Shown: positions 51,040 to 60,304, numbered from the stretch's first letter. The stretch is DNA of 64,000 nucleotides from an uncultured Pseudomonadales bacterium (GCA_943842505.1 CALTDI010000012.1:1-64000); one strand, 5' to 3'. The notes: generated by a model from the letters alone, not told the origin. Translations and numbers: made by a program.

Positions 51040-51789
51040 ATGACAGCCAAATCATCGACATTTCTACTACAGGCAATTCTCTCCCTAGCCATTGGACTGC
51101 TCGGCCTAAGCCCTGCCGTTACCCATGCCGCAGAAGCCGGGTTTACTCTGCCCGGGGCTCTAACTGCGGAGGACTTTCCAGATGATATCCACATGGGCTC
51201 ACTCGCCAGACTGCCACAGGTGAATCGAGAAGACCTGGATGCCGCCGGCAAAGCGGCCTTCGACACCTATGTCAGCCCCGGAACAGGCTATGAAACCGGG
51301 CTGCGCGGGCCTATAGGCGTCTGGATGAATAGCCCAGCCTTGGCACAGGCGATGTTCGATGTGCGCCAGCGCGTGCGCTATGAATCGAATCGCGACCAAC
51401 GCCTGACAGAGCTGGCCATTATCTCCACGGCTCGGGAGATAAATAATCAGTATGAATACACAGCCCACGAACCTCTGGCCCGAGCCGCAGGCCTGGAACA
51501 AGACATTATCGATATCGTGCGCTTCAGGAAGCCGGTAGAGGGTAATGAGGCGATACAGGGCTTCGGTAGAACCGAGCAAGTTATTGTAAAGTTTGCTAGA
51601 GAGGTCATCAGTGAAGACAAGGTTAGCTCTGAAACCTTTGCAAGCGCTATAGAAATATTAGGTAATGAGGGCGTGACGGATCTAACAGGCCTGATAGGCT
51701 ACTACAGCTTCGTCGCCATAACCCTGAAAGCCTTCGATGTGCAAAGGCCTATGGGCAGCGACCTGCTTCTGCCAGTGAGAACTCGCTAG
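51040..51789 (+). CDS. Exported carboxymuconolactone decarboxylase-like protein
   Basis: 249 residues with a signal peptide (LQAILSLAIGLLGLSPAVTHAA). The domain resembles AhpD/CMD folds: RLTELAIISTAREINNQYEYTAHEPLARAAGL aligns with the family's E-x-x-C-x-x-C-x-x-x-H helix, but both cysteines are absent (NQYEYTAH). So it is of the CMD rather than the thiol peroxidase type. Export is unusual for this family. It is divergent from the serine hydrolase and convergent with the epoxide hydrolase-like gene. Confidence 0.78.
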   Translation: MTAKSSTFLLQAILSLAIGLLGLSPAVTHAAEAGFTLPGALTAEDFPDDIHMGSLARLPQVNREDLDAAGKAAFDTYVSPGTGYETGLRGPIGVWMNSPALAQAMFDVRQRVRYESNRDQRLTELAIISTAREINNQYEYTAHEPLARAAGLEQDIIDIVRFRKPVEGNEAIQGFGRTEQVIVKFAREVISEDKVSSETFASAIEILGNEGVTDLTGLIGYYSFVAITLKAFDVQRPMGSDLLLPVRTR

Positions 51790-51832
51790 GCGCTTTCCAA
51801 TATCAGGAACCAAGCTCTCGGCTCGCTAGTTT

Positions 51833-52921
51833 CTAGAGCGCGTCGAGAAACTCCATGATTGCGGCGTTCGTTTCTGCGGGGGCCTCTTGCTGTACCCAGT
51901 GTCCTATCTCGGGAATCAGCACCACACCGCGCAGATCTTTCGTCGCCCTGGAGATCGTAGCGCGAAGTCGCTCCTCATCTGCCCCGGCTATTACAGAGTC
52001 TCGCGAACCTGCAATAAAGAGCACCGGTATTTCAATCATTGCACCGTCTAGTTGTTCGGTGATTTCCCAATTGCGATGGAAGTTTCGATAGTAGTTTATG
52101 CCCCCGCGAAAGCCTGCGCTTTCAAATTGCGCGACGACGTAATCGAGATCTCCTTCTGCCAGCCAATCGGGCAAGCCTTTAGGTGCCCCCAGACGGCCGA
52201 TCCAACCCCCAGCAGAACTAAGCGGATCGCTTATCGTTGCGGGCTCTCTGGGCGAGTCGGGAGAAAGGTAGAGCCGGCTAATCAAACCACGGGGATCGGC
52301 ATCGTATTCCGCCTCCGCTACGCCGCCCGGTTCATTGTGGTAGAGAATATAGAAAAAGTTTTCACCATACGCCTGCCGCCAACTATCCATAGGAGACTGT
52401 TCCACACGACCGCCATAGGGCACGCTCATCGCGACCAAGGCGGTGAAACGAGTCGGGTGTAATAGCACCGTGCTCCAGGCAACTATGGAGCCCCAATCAT
52501 GAGCGATCAGGATGGCGGTCTCCTCGCCCAGCGCATCGATGATACCGACGAGGTCGCCTGCCAGGTGATCGATGTCATAGTCTTCGACTTTCGCCGGTTT
52601 ATCTGTCTCACCATAGCCACGCATGTCGGGCGCGACGACGTGATAACCCGCATCGGCAAGCTTCGTTATCTGATGCCTCCAGGAGTACCAGGATTCAGGC
52701 CAGCCGTGGGCCAAGAGCACTAGCGGGCCCCTACCCGCCTCGGCGATACGCATGCGTATACCGTTAGACTCGATGAAACGAAAGCTAACTCCTGCTACTG
52801 GTGACTCGGTACTCACGTCGTTATCTCCTTGTTGTGCCCATAACTGCCCTGATATTGAAGCAAGCAGCAATAATGAGATGATACTGGTTCTTAGTAAAGT
52901 CTGTACCGTGCTGATCGTCAT
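51833..52921 (-). CDS. Exported alpha/beta hydrolase, epoxide-hydrolase type
   Basis: About 362 residues from ATG 52921 (MTISTVQTLLRTSI, signal peptide); ATG 52963 adds 14 polar residues. The oxyanion motif is HGWPES, the nucleophile Asp is in AHDWGSIVAW, and the final His is in EIGHWVQQE. Cap tyrosines (YYRNFHRNW) fit an epoxide hydrolase or haloalkane dehalogenase-like enzyme. The GYGETDKP loop is typical. A signal peptide implies action in the periplasm. Confidence 0.85.
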   Translation of the reverse strand: MTISTVQTLLRTSIISLLLLASISGQLWAQQGDNDVSTESPVAGVSFRFIESNGIRMRIAEAGRGPLVLLAHGWPESWYSWRHQITKLADAGYHVVAPDMRGYGETDKPAKVEDYDIDHLAGDLVGIIDALGEETAILIAHDWGSIVAWSTVLLHPTRFTALVAMSVPYGGRVEQSPMDSWRQAYGENFFYILYHNEPGGVAEAEYDADPRGLISRLYLSPDSPREPATISDPLSSAGGWIGRLGAPKGLPDWLAEGDLDYVVAQFESAGFRGGINYYRNFHRNWEITEQLDGAMIEIPVLFIAGSRDSVIAGADEERLRATISRATKDLRGVVLIPEIGHWVQQEAPAETNAAIMEFLDAL

Positions 52922-53084
52922 TGTGCCTGCCTCTGTCTTGTTCTTTCGGCGTTGTTCAGCCAAGCATCTTCTGTCTGCTGGCTAAAGTTTTTTATCGTGG
53001 ACTCTAGACTATCATGGCCACAGTTGACTTCACTATGCCAAGCGCGTTTCATGGCGCTAGCGATTCTGAAAAAGAGGAGTAACC

Positions 53085-53963
53085 ATGAACAACAACGATG
53101 TGCCCTACATGGAGAGAACGCGAAACTTCTACCGCGCGCAGGGCTATACCAATGACTACCAGTGGGCACAGCATGACGACGTACCGTTTTGTGCCCCCAC
53201 AAAACCTCTAAGCGAATGCAAGGTAGCCGTAGTCACTACCGCCATGCCAGACACTGAGGCCGGACGCGCTAATCGTCAGGTCTACTCCTGTTCCAGCCAG
53301 CCAATTCCGAGCGCGATGTACACCGCGGAACTCTCCTGGCACAAGACCATGACACACACAGACGATGTTGCCTCATTCCTGCCCTTGCTGCAGCTAGGTC
53401 GCTGCGCCGAGGAAGGCTTGATTGCGCAACTCGCCGAGCATTACCACTCAATACCAACAGAATACAGTCAACGTAATACCCTGGAGAAGGATGCGCCGGA
53501 GATTCTAGCTCGCTGTCGTCAGGACAAGGTTGACGCAGTAGTGCTAGTCCCGTTGTGACCCGTCTGCCATCAGACCGTGTGTCTGTTAGCACGCTTCCTC
53601 GAAAGCAATGGTATTTTAACTGTGGTCATTGGGTCGGCGATGGATATCGTCGAACACTGCGGCGCGCCTCGATACCTGCACAATGACTTTCCTCTGGGCA
53701 ATCCCTGCGGCGTTCCCTTTGACGCACAGATGCAACTGGAGATAATGCGCCTCGGCTTACAGCTATTCGAAAAAGCAGACAAGGGAGGCAGCATCGAACG
53801 CAGCCCCTTCCACTGGAAAGATGACCTCTGGCGAGCAGACTATGCCGCGGTCGATGACAGTAACGCTGAAGAACTACGACTGCGGGGAGAACGACGACGC
53901 CAGCAGCAGATTGACGACAAGGCGGCCGGCAACTCGCGCGCCTCTATGATTTCAGATGCATAA
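53085..53963 (+). CDS. GrdB-like selenoprotein (glycine/betaine/sarcosine reductase B family), in-frame UGA
   Basis: 292 codons with a GAGGAG site six bases before ATG 53085. TGA at 53556-53558 (residue 158) is in frame, and the protein continues without any shift to 53963. The motif reads VVLVPL-U-PVCHQTVC, where homologues have Cys-P-V-C-H-Q-T, so UGA sits at the redox-active site (U158, C161). After it, DIVEHCGAPRYL and FPLGNPCGVPFD match the family. Selenocysteine needs SelA, SelB, SelD and tRNA-Sec elsewhere in the genome. A SECIS-like hairpin follows the UGA. Family members of this non-clostridial type have no proven reaction. A Cys-to-stop sequence error is the alternative. Confidence 0.82.
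53566..53590 (+). promoter_or_regulatory. Candidate bacterial SECIS element
   Basis: CAGAC (53571-53575) pairs with GTCTG (53581-53585) around loop CGTGT, extended below by A-T, C-G and G-C pairs interrupted by two mismatches. The loop has G at its second position, about 19 bases after the UGA, within the spacing known for bacterial SECIS. An alternative 5-bp stem (53562-53566 with 53571-53575) is possible. Confidence 0.55.
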
Positions 53964-54127
53964 GGATTCTATTTTTCCAGCACCAGCAAGACACTTGAAT
54001 CAGCTAAGATAATTATTCTGCATGAATGGTTTATCTCAAAATAACAAACAAGCATTAGACTCCACATTATGGCTAGAAGCGGTAAATCAACTATCGATGT
54101 TCGTCAAACTACTAAAGGGATACCGTT

Positions 54128-54577
54128 ATGAAAGACAAAATAGAAAAAACTGTAGACCTCAACGCCCCAATCGAACGCGTATGGCGGGCTCTGACCGACT
54201 ACAGGGAATTCGGCGAGTGGTTTCGTGTCGCCTTAGAGCGGCCGTTTGCCGAGGGTGAGAAAACCGAAGGCAATATTACCTATCCCGGCCACGAACACAT
54301 GCGGCTCGAGGCAATGATCAAGACCATGGACACTAACAAGCTCTTCGCCTACACCTGGTGCCCGGTGGCTGACGAGACTGGCAACGCGCCTCTGGGCGGC
54401 ATAGAAACACTGGTCGAATTCAAGCTTCAGCCTATTCACGGTGGTACGCGCCTGCAGATTATCGAATCGGGTTTCAGCGCAATACCCGAAGAGAAACTCC
54501 GACTTGATGCACTGCGCACGAATACGGGTGGCTGGGATATTCAGGTCGAGAATATCGCAGCCCATGTAGCATCTTAA
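54128..54577 (+). CDS. SRPBCC-domain protein (AHSA1/polyketide-cyclase like)
   Basis: 149 residues of the START/SRPBCC fold, opening KIEKTVDLNAPIERVWRALTD and closing with a long C-terminal helix (GGWDIQVENIAAHV). The fold binds hydrophobic ligands; function here is unassigned. ATG 54128 is preceded by AAAGGG. It lies 164 bases after the selenoprotein gene on the same strand. Confidence 0.82.
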   Translation: MKDKIEKTVDLNAPIERVWRALTDYREFGEWFRVALERPFAEGEKTEGNITYPGHEHMRLEAMIKTMDTNKLFAYTWCPVADETGNAPLGGIETLVEFKLQPIHGGTRLQIIESGFSAIPEEKLRLDALRTNTGGWDIQVENIAAHVAS

Positions 54578-54772
54578 TCCTAATGAGAAACCCCAAGCGC
54601 TAGTGCTATCCCCCTTTAAGGCAGCACCTAGAGCATTTCTCCTCTCAGCGGGATGAAGCTATCGGAGGACTAGAAAACCTTTATTAGAGAGGATTAAAAG
54701 GACTTCTTTCTTGTGTTGGATATCGCTACGCATTAGATTGATAGTTAGTCTCAGAGATACTAGGCGCAATGC

Positions 54773-54803
54773 ATAGGGTATAGGGTTAGGGTATAGGACA
54801 TAG
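54773..54803. repeat. Short TAGGGTA-type tandem repeat
   Basis: ATAGGGTATAGGGTTAGGGT and a following TATAGGACATAG form imperfect 6-7-base repeats immediately before the DUF2007 gene start (54809). They may carry its poor ribosome site or vary in number. Confidence 0.5.
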
Positions 54804-54808
54804 CAGCA

Positions 54809-55114
54809 ATGAAGCATGTATACACCCATGACAACATCACCGTAGTAAATTCTGCGAAGAATATCCTTGCGCTAAACGACATCGAGTCCTTCGTTAAGAA
54901 TGAAAACACGATTCCAAACGGGGCCCGCCACGGTATCGAAAATACATTTATAGAGTTATGGATTACTAACGATCAGGATTTCGATAGAGCCGCTACGATC
55001 ATCGAGGAACAACTCACCAATCCGCCGCCAACAGAGCCCTGGCATTGTTCGAAATGTGCAGAGGAGAACGATGGTAGCTTCGACTTCTGTTGGAAATGCC
55101 AAACTGAAAAATAG
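54809..55114 (+). CDS. DUF2007 domain protein with zinc ribbon (paralogue 2)
   Basis: 101 residues: a DUF2007 domain (MKHVYTHDNITVVNSAKNIL at its head) and a C-terminal zinc ribbon with CSKC and CWKC. It shares the architecture of the protein at 24926-25261, including FCWKCQ near the end. It precedes the repeat-flanked TonB receptor by 180 bases. Confidence 0.78.
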   Translation: MKHVYTHDNITVVNSAKNILALNDIESFVKNENTIPNGARHGIENTFIELWITNDQDFDRAATIIEEQLTNPPPTEPWHCSKCAEENDGSFDFCWKCQTEK

Positions 55115-55180
55115 AAATGCAGCACAAGAAACAAAGCACGCCAGTTTGCGATAGAACCTAGCCAACGACAATAACAATAA

Positions 55181-55220
55181 CAGTAGCAGTAGCAGTAGCA
55201 GTAGCAGTAGCAGTAGCAGT
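55181..55220. repeat. Hexanucleotide repeat (CAGTAG) x 6.7
   Basis: Six full CAGTAG units plus CAGT, flanked on both sides by AACAATAA-type sequence, 74 bases before the receptor start and 20 before the leader frame. Such an array can change copy number by slipped pairing and so alter spacing in the upstream region. Confidence 0.9.
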
Positions 55221-55240
55221 AACAATAATAGGCAAATTCC

Positions 55241-55297
55241 ATGAATACCAAAATAGTACTTATTCTGAACACACAGCTACCACCCCCGCCAAGATGA
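55241..55297 (+). CDS. Possible 18-residue leader peptide ending in PPPPR
   Basis: MNTKIVLILNTQLPPPPR is encoded directly before the receptor gene, and its TGA overlaps the receptor ATG as ATGA. Four consecutive prolines are a classic ribosome-stalling sequence relieved by EF-P. The receptor start has no good ribosome site of its own, so translation may depend on this leader. Coding is not proven, and its own ribosome site is weak. Confidence 0.35.
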   Translation: MNTKIVLILNTQLPPPPR

Positions 55298-57459
55298 GCA
55301 TTGGCAAGTGCCTGGCGCTGGGCACAGTCGTAATTTTAAGCGCCCTATCAAATCCCGTTATAGCGCAGAACGAATCGGAAGATGACGCGACCGTCACCTA
55401 CCCCGCGTCATACTTCGCCGAGTACGGAGTGGTATCAGTTAACGATATGCTCAGCCGAATTCCCGGTATAGGCCTTGCCCTGGAAGGCAATCAGGTCCCT
55501 AGCTTTAACAACAACAATCGCGGGCTCGGAGAATCGAGTCAGATTCTGATCAATGGCAAACGTCTCGCAGGTAAGGCCAACGAAGAGAGCAGCCAACTCG
55601 ATCGCATCGCAGCCGAACAAGTTGATTATATCGAAATCATTCGCAGCAGCTCTGGCGAACTCGATGTGCGCAACAGCGGGCAACTGGTAAACATAGTACT
55701 TTTCGAATCGCAGAGTAGTTCCAGCATGTCAGGCGAGCTTGGGTTCACTCACTTTCACGATGGAACGGTCGAGCCTAATGGTACTTTTTCATACAGCGCG
55801 CAGGCCGGCTCTCTCAGCTATCTGCTTAGCGCAGACGTAGCCAGTAACTACGAATATCTAGAAACCAGAGAGGTGAGCTTTCTCGCAGACAATTCACTGA
55901 ATGATACCCGCGACTTTGATCGAGTTCGCGAACAAACCACCTATAGAATAAATTCGAATGTCGTGTATCAGCCCTCTGCTGCCGATCGCATCGCATTCAA
56001 CTTTCTGTATAGCGAGAGTGACCCGCCGTCCAGCCTTTCGCGAACGGTCACTAATTATCAATTGCCGAACGCCCCTATTACCTATGAGAGAGAGGAACTT
56101 CCATCTACGCAGAATAATTGGGAACTCGGCGGCGACTATGAACACAACTTCGACAACGGTGGCAAATACAAATTCCTATTCATCGTCAATGAACGGGATC
56201 GCAGCACCACTCGCGAGAGCTTCGTGTCCACAATTTTAGGCGGCGCCGAGACCAAGGATCTCTTCCTCGAAACTTCCAGCAAGTATCAGGAGCGCATCGC
56301 TCGCAGCTCCTACACCTGGCCGGTCGCAGCGGCTCAGTCACTCGAACTCGGGGTGGAGGGCGCACAAACCATACAGAACTCAGCACTGCGTCTGGGACTT
56401 AATATTCCCGGAGCAAGCTCTCCAGAATTTGGCGGCCTCAGACCTATCCCTGTGCCCAACGCGTTCTCCGAAGTCGAAGAGATACGATTCGAGGGCTTCG
56501 CCATTCACAACTGGCAGATCAATGAGCGCATGTCTCTTGAAAGCTCGCTCTTCTACGAGACTTCCCAGATAGAACAATCCGGCGACATCAACAAGACGCG
56601 CGATTTCGATTTCATTAAACCCAAGATGGATTTTCGCTTCGACATGAATCGTAGCTTTCAGCTGCGCCTCTCGGCAGAGAAAGATGTCTCGCAACTGAGC
56701 TTCGCAGATTTCTCCGCCGGCGTGAATCAACAGGATGACGACCAAGACACCATCGCTGGAAACCCCGAGCTAGAGCAGGAACAAACCTGGCGCTACAACA
56801 TCAACCTGGATTACAGGCTGCCGAATGATGGCGGTGTTCTGAATTCTCGATTCTTCTACTATGATGTCTCTAACTCAATAGGCAAGGTAGATGTGACAAC
56901 CGACCCACGCATTCCAATAAGCGCCAATGGCAACGTAGGCGACGGCAAGGTGTTCGGCTTGTATCTCAACGCCAGCATAAGACTGGGCTTTCTCAATCTG
57001 CCGCAGGCAGTAGTCACCGCCGCAATAAACTTCGAAGACGCCTATATCTTTGACCCTCTGATAGCCAAGAAACGCACAATCATCCCCTTCGATCGGGGCG
57101 GATTTCGCCTGGGGTACCGGCAAGACGTGCCCGCACAGAATCTTAGTTTCGGCATAAACTATCAGGATGGATTTGGAGATGTTGGCGGCACGGGCGGCAA
57201 TCGAGTGCGTTACGATATCGACAACGTTGTGTTCTTTGGAGGCGGCAAACTGCGCCCCGAGCTGAAGTTCTTTGCCGAGAAGCTTGGCTATGGAAATCTC
57301 ACCTATCGCATGGAACTGAATAACGCTGAAGACGAAATTAGATGCTTGGAGCGCAAGCGTTACAGCGGCTATCTGCGCGATGGCAGACTGCGCGAGACGG
57401 AGAAGCCCTGCTCTAACACTGGAGCAGAGCTTGTGCTTAAGGTTCGGGCGAACTTCTGA
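55294..57459 (+). CDS. TonB-dependent outer-membrane receptor (paralogue B)
   Basis: 721 residues. A signal peptide ends near VIAQ. The plug has SVNDMLSRIPGIGLA, ILINGKRLAGKANEE and VDYIEIIRSSSGELDVRNSG, and the barrel ends with Phe. It is a full-length relative of the receptor at 40806-42968 but lacks the Gly-rich plug insert. Hexanucleotide repeats lie before and after it, and its ATG overlaps a possible leader peptide. The ligand is unknown. Confidence 0.85.
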   Translation: MSIGKCLALGTVVILSALSNPVIAQNESEDDATVTYPASYFAEYGVVSVNDMLSRIPGIGLALEGNQVPSFNNNNRGLGESSQILINGKRLAGKANEESSQLDRIAAEQVDYIEIIRSSSGELDVRNSGQLVNIVLFESQSSSSMSGELGFTHFHDGTVEPNGTFSYSAQAGSLSYLLSADVASNYEYLETREVSFLADNSLNDTRDFDRVREQTTYRINSNVVYQPSAADRIAFNFLYSESDPPSSLSRTVTNYQLPNAPITYEREELPSTQNNWELGGDYEHNFDNGGKYKFLFIVNERDRSTTRESFVSTILGGAETKDLFLETSSKYQERIARSSYTWPVAAAQSLELGVEGAQTIQNSALRLGLNIPGASSPEFGGLRPIPVPNAFSEVEEIRFEGFAIHNWQINERMSLESSLFYETSQIEQSGDINKTRDFDFIKPKMDFRFDMNRSFQLRLSAEKDVSQLSFADFSAGVNQQDDDQDTIAGNPELEQEQTWRYNINLDYRLPNDGGVLNSRFFYYDVSNSIGKVDVTTDPRIPISANGNVGDGKVFGLYLNASIRLGFLNLPQAVVTAAINFEDAYIFDPLIAKKRTIIPFDRGGFRLGYRQDVPAQNLSFGINYQDGFGDVGGTGGNRVRYDIDNVVFFGGGKLRPELKFFAEKLGYGNLTYRMELNNAEDEIRCLERKRYSGYLRDGRLRETEKPCSNTGAELVLKVRANF

Positions 57460-57492
57460 GAATCCGGCCAGAGATTAATAGAAGAACTTAAC

Positions 57493-57520
57493 GCCATCGC
57501 CATCGCCATCGCCATCGCCA
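57493..57520. repeat. Hexanucleotide repeat (GCCATC) x 4.7
   Basis: Four full GCCATC units plus GCCA begin 34 bases after the receptor stop. Together with the upstream CAGTAG array it brackets the receptor gene. Confidence 0.88.
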
Positions 57521-57717
57521 TATTCAGTATCCGTACGCGAACTCCAAAGAGCAATACCCCAGCATACCTAACTGCTCCGGCTGAGCAATCTTAGATTTCT
57601 CAATGGGATATCCTCAGCCTTGTTGATAAGCTAGAATACGGATATACGAATCACAGCGCTGAGTAATGCAAAGTAGTTGCTTGGCCTGCAATCAATGTTT
57701 TTTAAGAGGGAATATCT

Positions 57718-58116
57718 ATGTACAAAACGATTTTGTGTGCAATCGAGGCGTCACAAGAAGGAAAGATGGTACTTGCCAAGGCTTCCGAACTCGCGAAGTT
57801 ATGCGGAGCCAAACTTGTCGTAATCCATGTCCTCCCCTACAAGCTTCTTCCCAGCGACTACCAGAAGACGCTGAAAGAGGAAATCGCTCCAAAAATTGAG
57901 AAAATAACATCTCCCTTTGGCATCAGCAAAAAGAACTGCCACATTAAGGTGGGCAAGCCTTACGAAGTTATTTGTAGAGAAGCGGATAAGCGCAAGGCCG
58001 ATCTGGTAATTCTGGGAACCCATTCAAAGAAAGCATTGCAAGCAGCCATCATAGGGTCTACCGCTACCGGCGTATCAAATAACGCGAAGTGTGACGTTAC
58101 TCTATTCAGAATATAG
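57718..58116 (+). CDS. Universal stress protein (UspA family)
   Basis: 132 residues, alpha/beta Usp fold. It begins MYKTILCAIEASQEGKMVL, and the ATP-binding-type loop LVILGTHSKKALQAAIIGST is followed by SNNAKCDVTLFRI. An AGAGGGA site precedes ATG 57718. It probably functions as a stress-responsive nucleotide-binding protein; a single gene. Confidence 0.88.
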   Translation: MYKTILCAIEASQEGKMVLAKASELAKLCGAKLVVIHVLPYKLLPSDYQKTLKEEIAPKIEKITSPFGISKKNCHIKVGKPYEVICREADKRKADLVILGTHSKKALQAAIIGSTATGVSNNAKCDVTLFRI

Positions 58117-58277
58117 TGTTCTGAGAGTTTCGCCTCGTATACTTCCGATTGTCAGAGAGACTCAAATAGAATAGTAACTTCGCTCGATACAAATAGTCTT
58201 GAGCGAAGCTACTAAATCACTAAGTCGTTGTTACTGCCTTGGCTATCAAATCAAAGACCCGCCATAGCATTCCCAAT

Positions 58278-58541
58278 CTATCGAATCAGTTGCAGTTCAT
58301 CTCGCGCTCTAGCCTCTAATCTTGACTGCTGGGCAACGGTCATACACATGAATCTGGGGATGTTGCTACCCAATGGCTTCTCGCGAGTGCAGACCAGCTT
58401 GTCCTCCTCTGCGGTAACCGTTGCATTGTAGGCATCAACTTGTCGCTGCGATCTGATGTCGGCAATGTCCGAGACTTCGTACAAACTCTCGCAAGCCATT
58501 AAAGTTGCCGCAAGGGCTAAGATTACAAATAGTCTTTTCAT
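58278..58541 (-). CDS. Small lipoprotein, function unknown
   Basis: 87 residues from ATG 58541 (an ATG at 58547 is alternative) with lipobox LMAC (Cys17). The mature part has two further cysteines (VCTREK and FMCM) that may form a disulfide, and a charged helical tail. No family is recognised. It follows metY on the same strand with 30 bases between. Confidence 0.7.
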   Translation of the reverse strand: MKRLFVILALAATLMACESLYEVSDIADIRSQRQVDAYNATVTAEEDKLVCTREKPLGSNIPRFMCMTVAQQSRLEARARDELQLIR

Positions 58542-58571
58542 GTTCATTAATTCTCTAATTTACTAATGCTG

Positions 58572-59842
58572 TTATACCACCGCTAAGGCTTGCTCGATAT
58601 CGGCTATGATATCGTCGATATGTTCGATGCCTACGCAGATGCGCATGGTTTCAGGAGTCACGCCTGCCGCTAACTGCTCCGTCTCACTGAGCTGTCTGTG
58701 GGTAGTCGAGGCTGGGTGACAGGCCAGTGTTTTGGCATCGCCAATATTTACCAGGCGCTTGATCATAGCCAGCGCGTCTAGAAGCGAACACCCCCATCGA
58801 AGCCGCCTTTGATGCCGAAAGTCAGCAGCGATGCTGGAACGCCGCCGCAGTATTTCTTCGCCAGCGCATAGTTAGAGTCACTCTCTAGGCCCCCAAAATT
58901 AACCCACTCTACCTTGTCATGATTCTGCAGGTATTCGGCAACGGCCATCGCGTTGGAACAGTGACGCTCCATGCGCAGGCTTAGCGTCTCCAGGCCCTGC
59001 AACAGGAAGAAGGCATTCATCGGTGAAAGCGCCGAGCCGGTGTTTCGCAGAGGAACCGTTCTAGCGCGACCAATATAGGCTGCCTCGGCCAATGCCTCGG
59101 TGTACACCACACCATGATAGGAGGGTTCAGGCTCGTTCAATTCTGGATAGCGATCTTTGTGCTCTGCCCAGGGAAACTTGCCGGAGTCTACAATCATGCC
59201 CCCTATAGAGGTGCCGTGGCCACCGATATACTTGGTCAGAGAATGCACGACGATATCGGCACCAAAATCGATCGGGTTACACAGGGCCGGTGTTGCCACC
59301 GTGTTATCGACAATCACCGCCACGCCCTTCGCATGGGCGGCTGCGCAGACAGACTCAAGATCGATGATATTGCCTGCTGGGTTACCAATACTCTCGCAGT
59401 AAACTGCCTTGGTCTTGTCATCGATTAGCTTCGCGATCGCCTCGGCAGAATCGTCCTCGGCGAAGCGCACCTCAATGCCCTGACTCGGCAACATATGCGC
59501 GAATAGCGTGTAGGTGCCGCCATAGAGCTGTGGTGTTGAAATAATATTGTCACCCGCCTTGGCTATAGTAAGAACAGCATAATTGATAGCCGCCATACCG
59601 GAGGCTACTGCCAGACCAGCCAGACCACCTTCCATTGCAGCTACGCGCTGCTCTAACACATCGTTGGTGGGATTCATGATGCGGGAATAGATGTTGCCCG
59701 GCACCGCCAGATCGAAGAGATCGGCACCATGTTGCGCATTGTCGAACTCGTAGGCAACGGTTTGGAATATAGGCACGGCTACCGACTTGGTCGTTGGGTC
59801 GGTTTCATAACCTGCGTGGATGGCTAGAGTTTCTTTTTTCAA
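58572..59842 (-). pseudogene. metY: O-acetylhomoserine sulfhydrylase MetY, one frameshift
   Basis: A PLP enzyme that makes homocysteine or methionine from O-acetylhomoserine and sulfide. It begins MKKETLAIHAGYETDPTTKS, with the PLP lysine in VVHSLTKYIGGHGTSIGG and R-I-MNPTNDVLE near the N terminus. The frame ends at a TAG (58778-58780) after FDGGVRF; one base seems to be missing there, and [17 protein letters not shown]... to 58572 continues in another frame. Corrected length is about 423 residues. The C-terminal part is needed for the active dimer, so a genuine break would inactivate it. Confidence 0.88.
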
Positions 59843-60304
59843 TTTTCTGCTCCTTAAAATCTCAAGCGTCGTTTATACAGCAGCTTTTTGTGGGGTGCAA
59901 TTTGAATGATTCCGGTGCTTTAGGGAAATTCCAGGCTCATTTAGCTGCCAACAGATTTAGCTGCGACAAGTATTGACTGCAAGCCCGACATTCCTGCTAA
60001 TTTATATCTAATACTCAATAGCTTACAGAGCTAAGGGCCCATCTCAACAAATCGCGACCGGCTTCATTGCATCATGTTAATGTACTAGCAAAGTAAGACA
60101 CACCCTCAGTCTCAGTGTTTTAGGGTGCCACATTGATAAACGCAAAGAGAGACGACGCATCTTGCACAAGCTGGACTCTGAGGGAGATAGCTCTTATTCT
60201 TCCCCCCCAACTTCACGCATCCAATAGAGTTTGAACGGGCTTGGATTAAAACTGTATTACCCAGAAGCGAAGCGTTTAGCGCTTCCTCAAACAGGAATAG
60301 TAAA
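59843..60304. other. Intergenic region between divergent metY and NHL-repeat genes
   Basis: It holds the metY leader on the minus strand, where GCAGCTAAAT occurs twice (plus-strand 59939-59948 and 59955-59964). A plus-strand promoter region for the NHL gene is expected but not resolved. No coding frame is supported. Confidence 0.4.

Noticed and set aside
53085-53963. Treating the UGA-interrupted GrdB-like gene as a frameshifted pseudogene
   Set aside because: Both halves share one frame, and the UGA sits exactly at the redox Cys position with a downstream hairpin, unlike the true frameshifts in this window.
54956-55272. Antisense poly-Leu and poly-Tyr/Cys frames over the CAGTAG array
   Set aside because: They result from translating a hexanucleotide repeat and overlap the DUF2007 gene; no start signals or family match.
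57369-57554. Minus-strand frame encoding repeated Met-Ala over the GCCATC array
   Set aside because: A repeat translation artefact with no ribosome site or homology.
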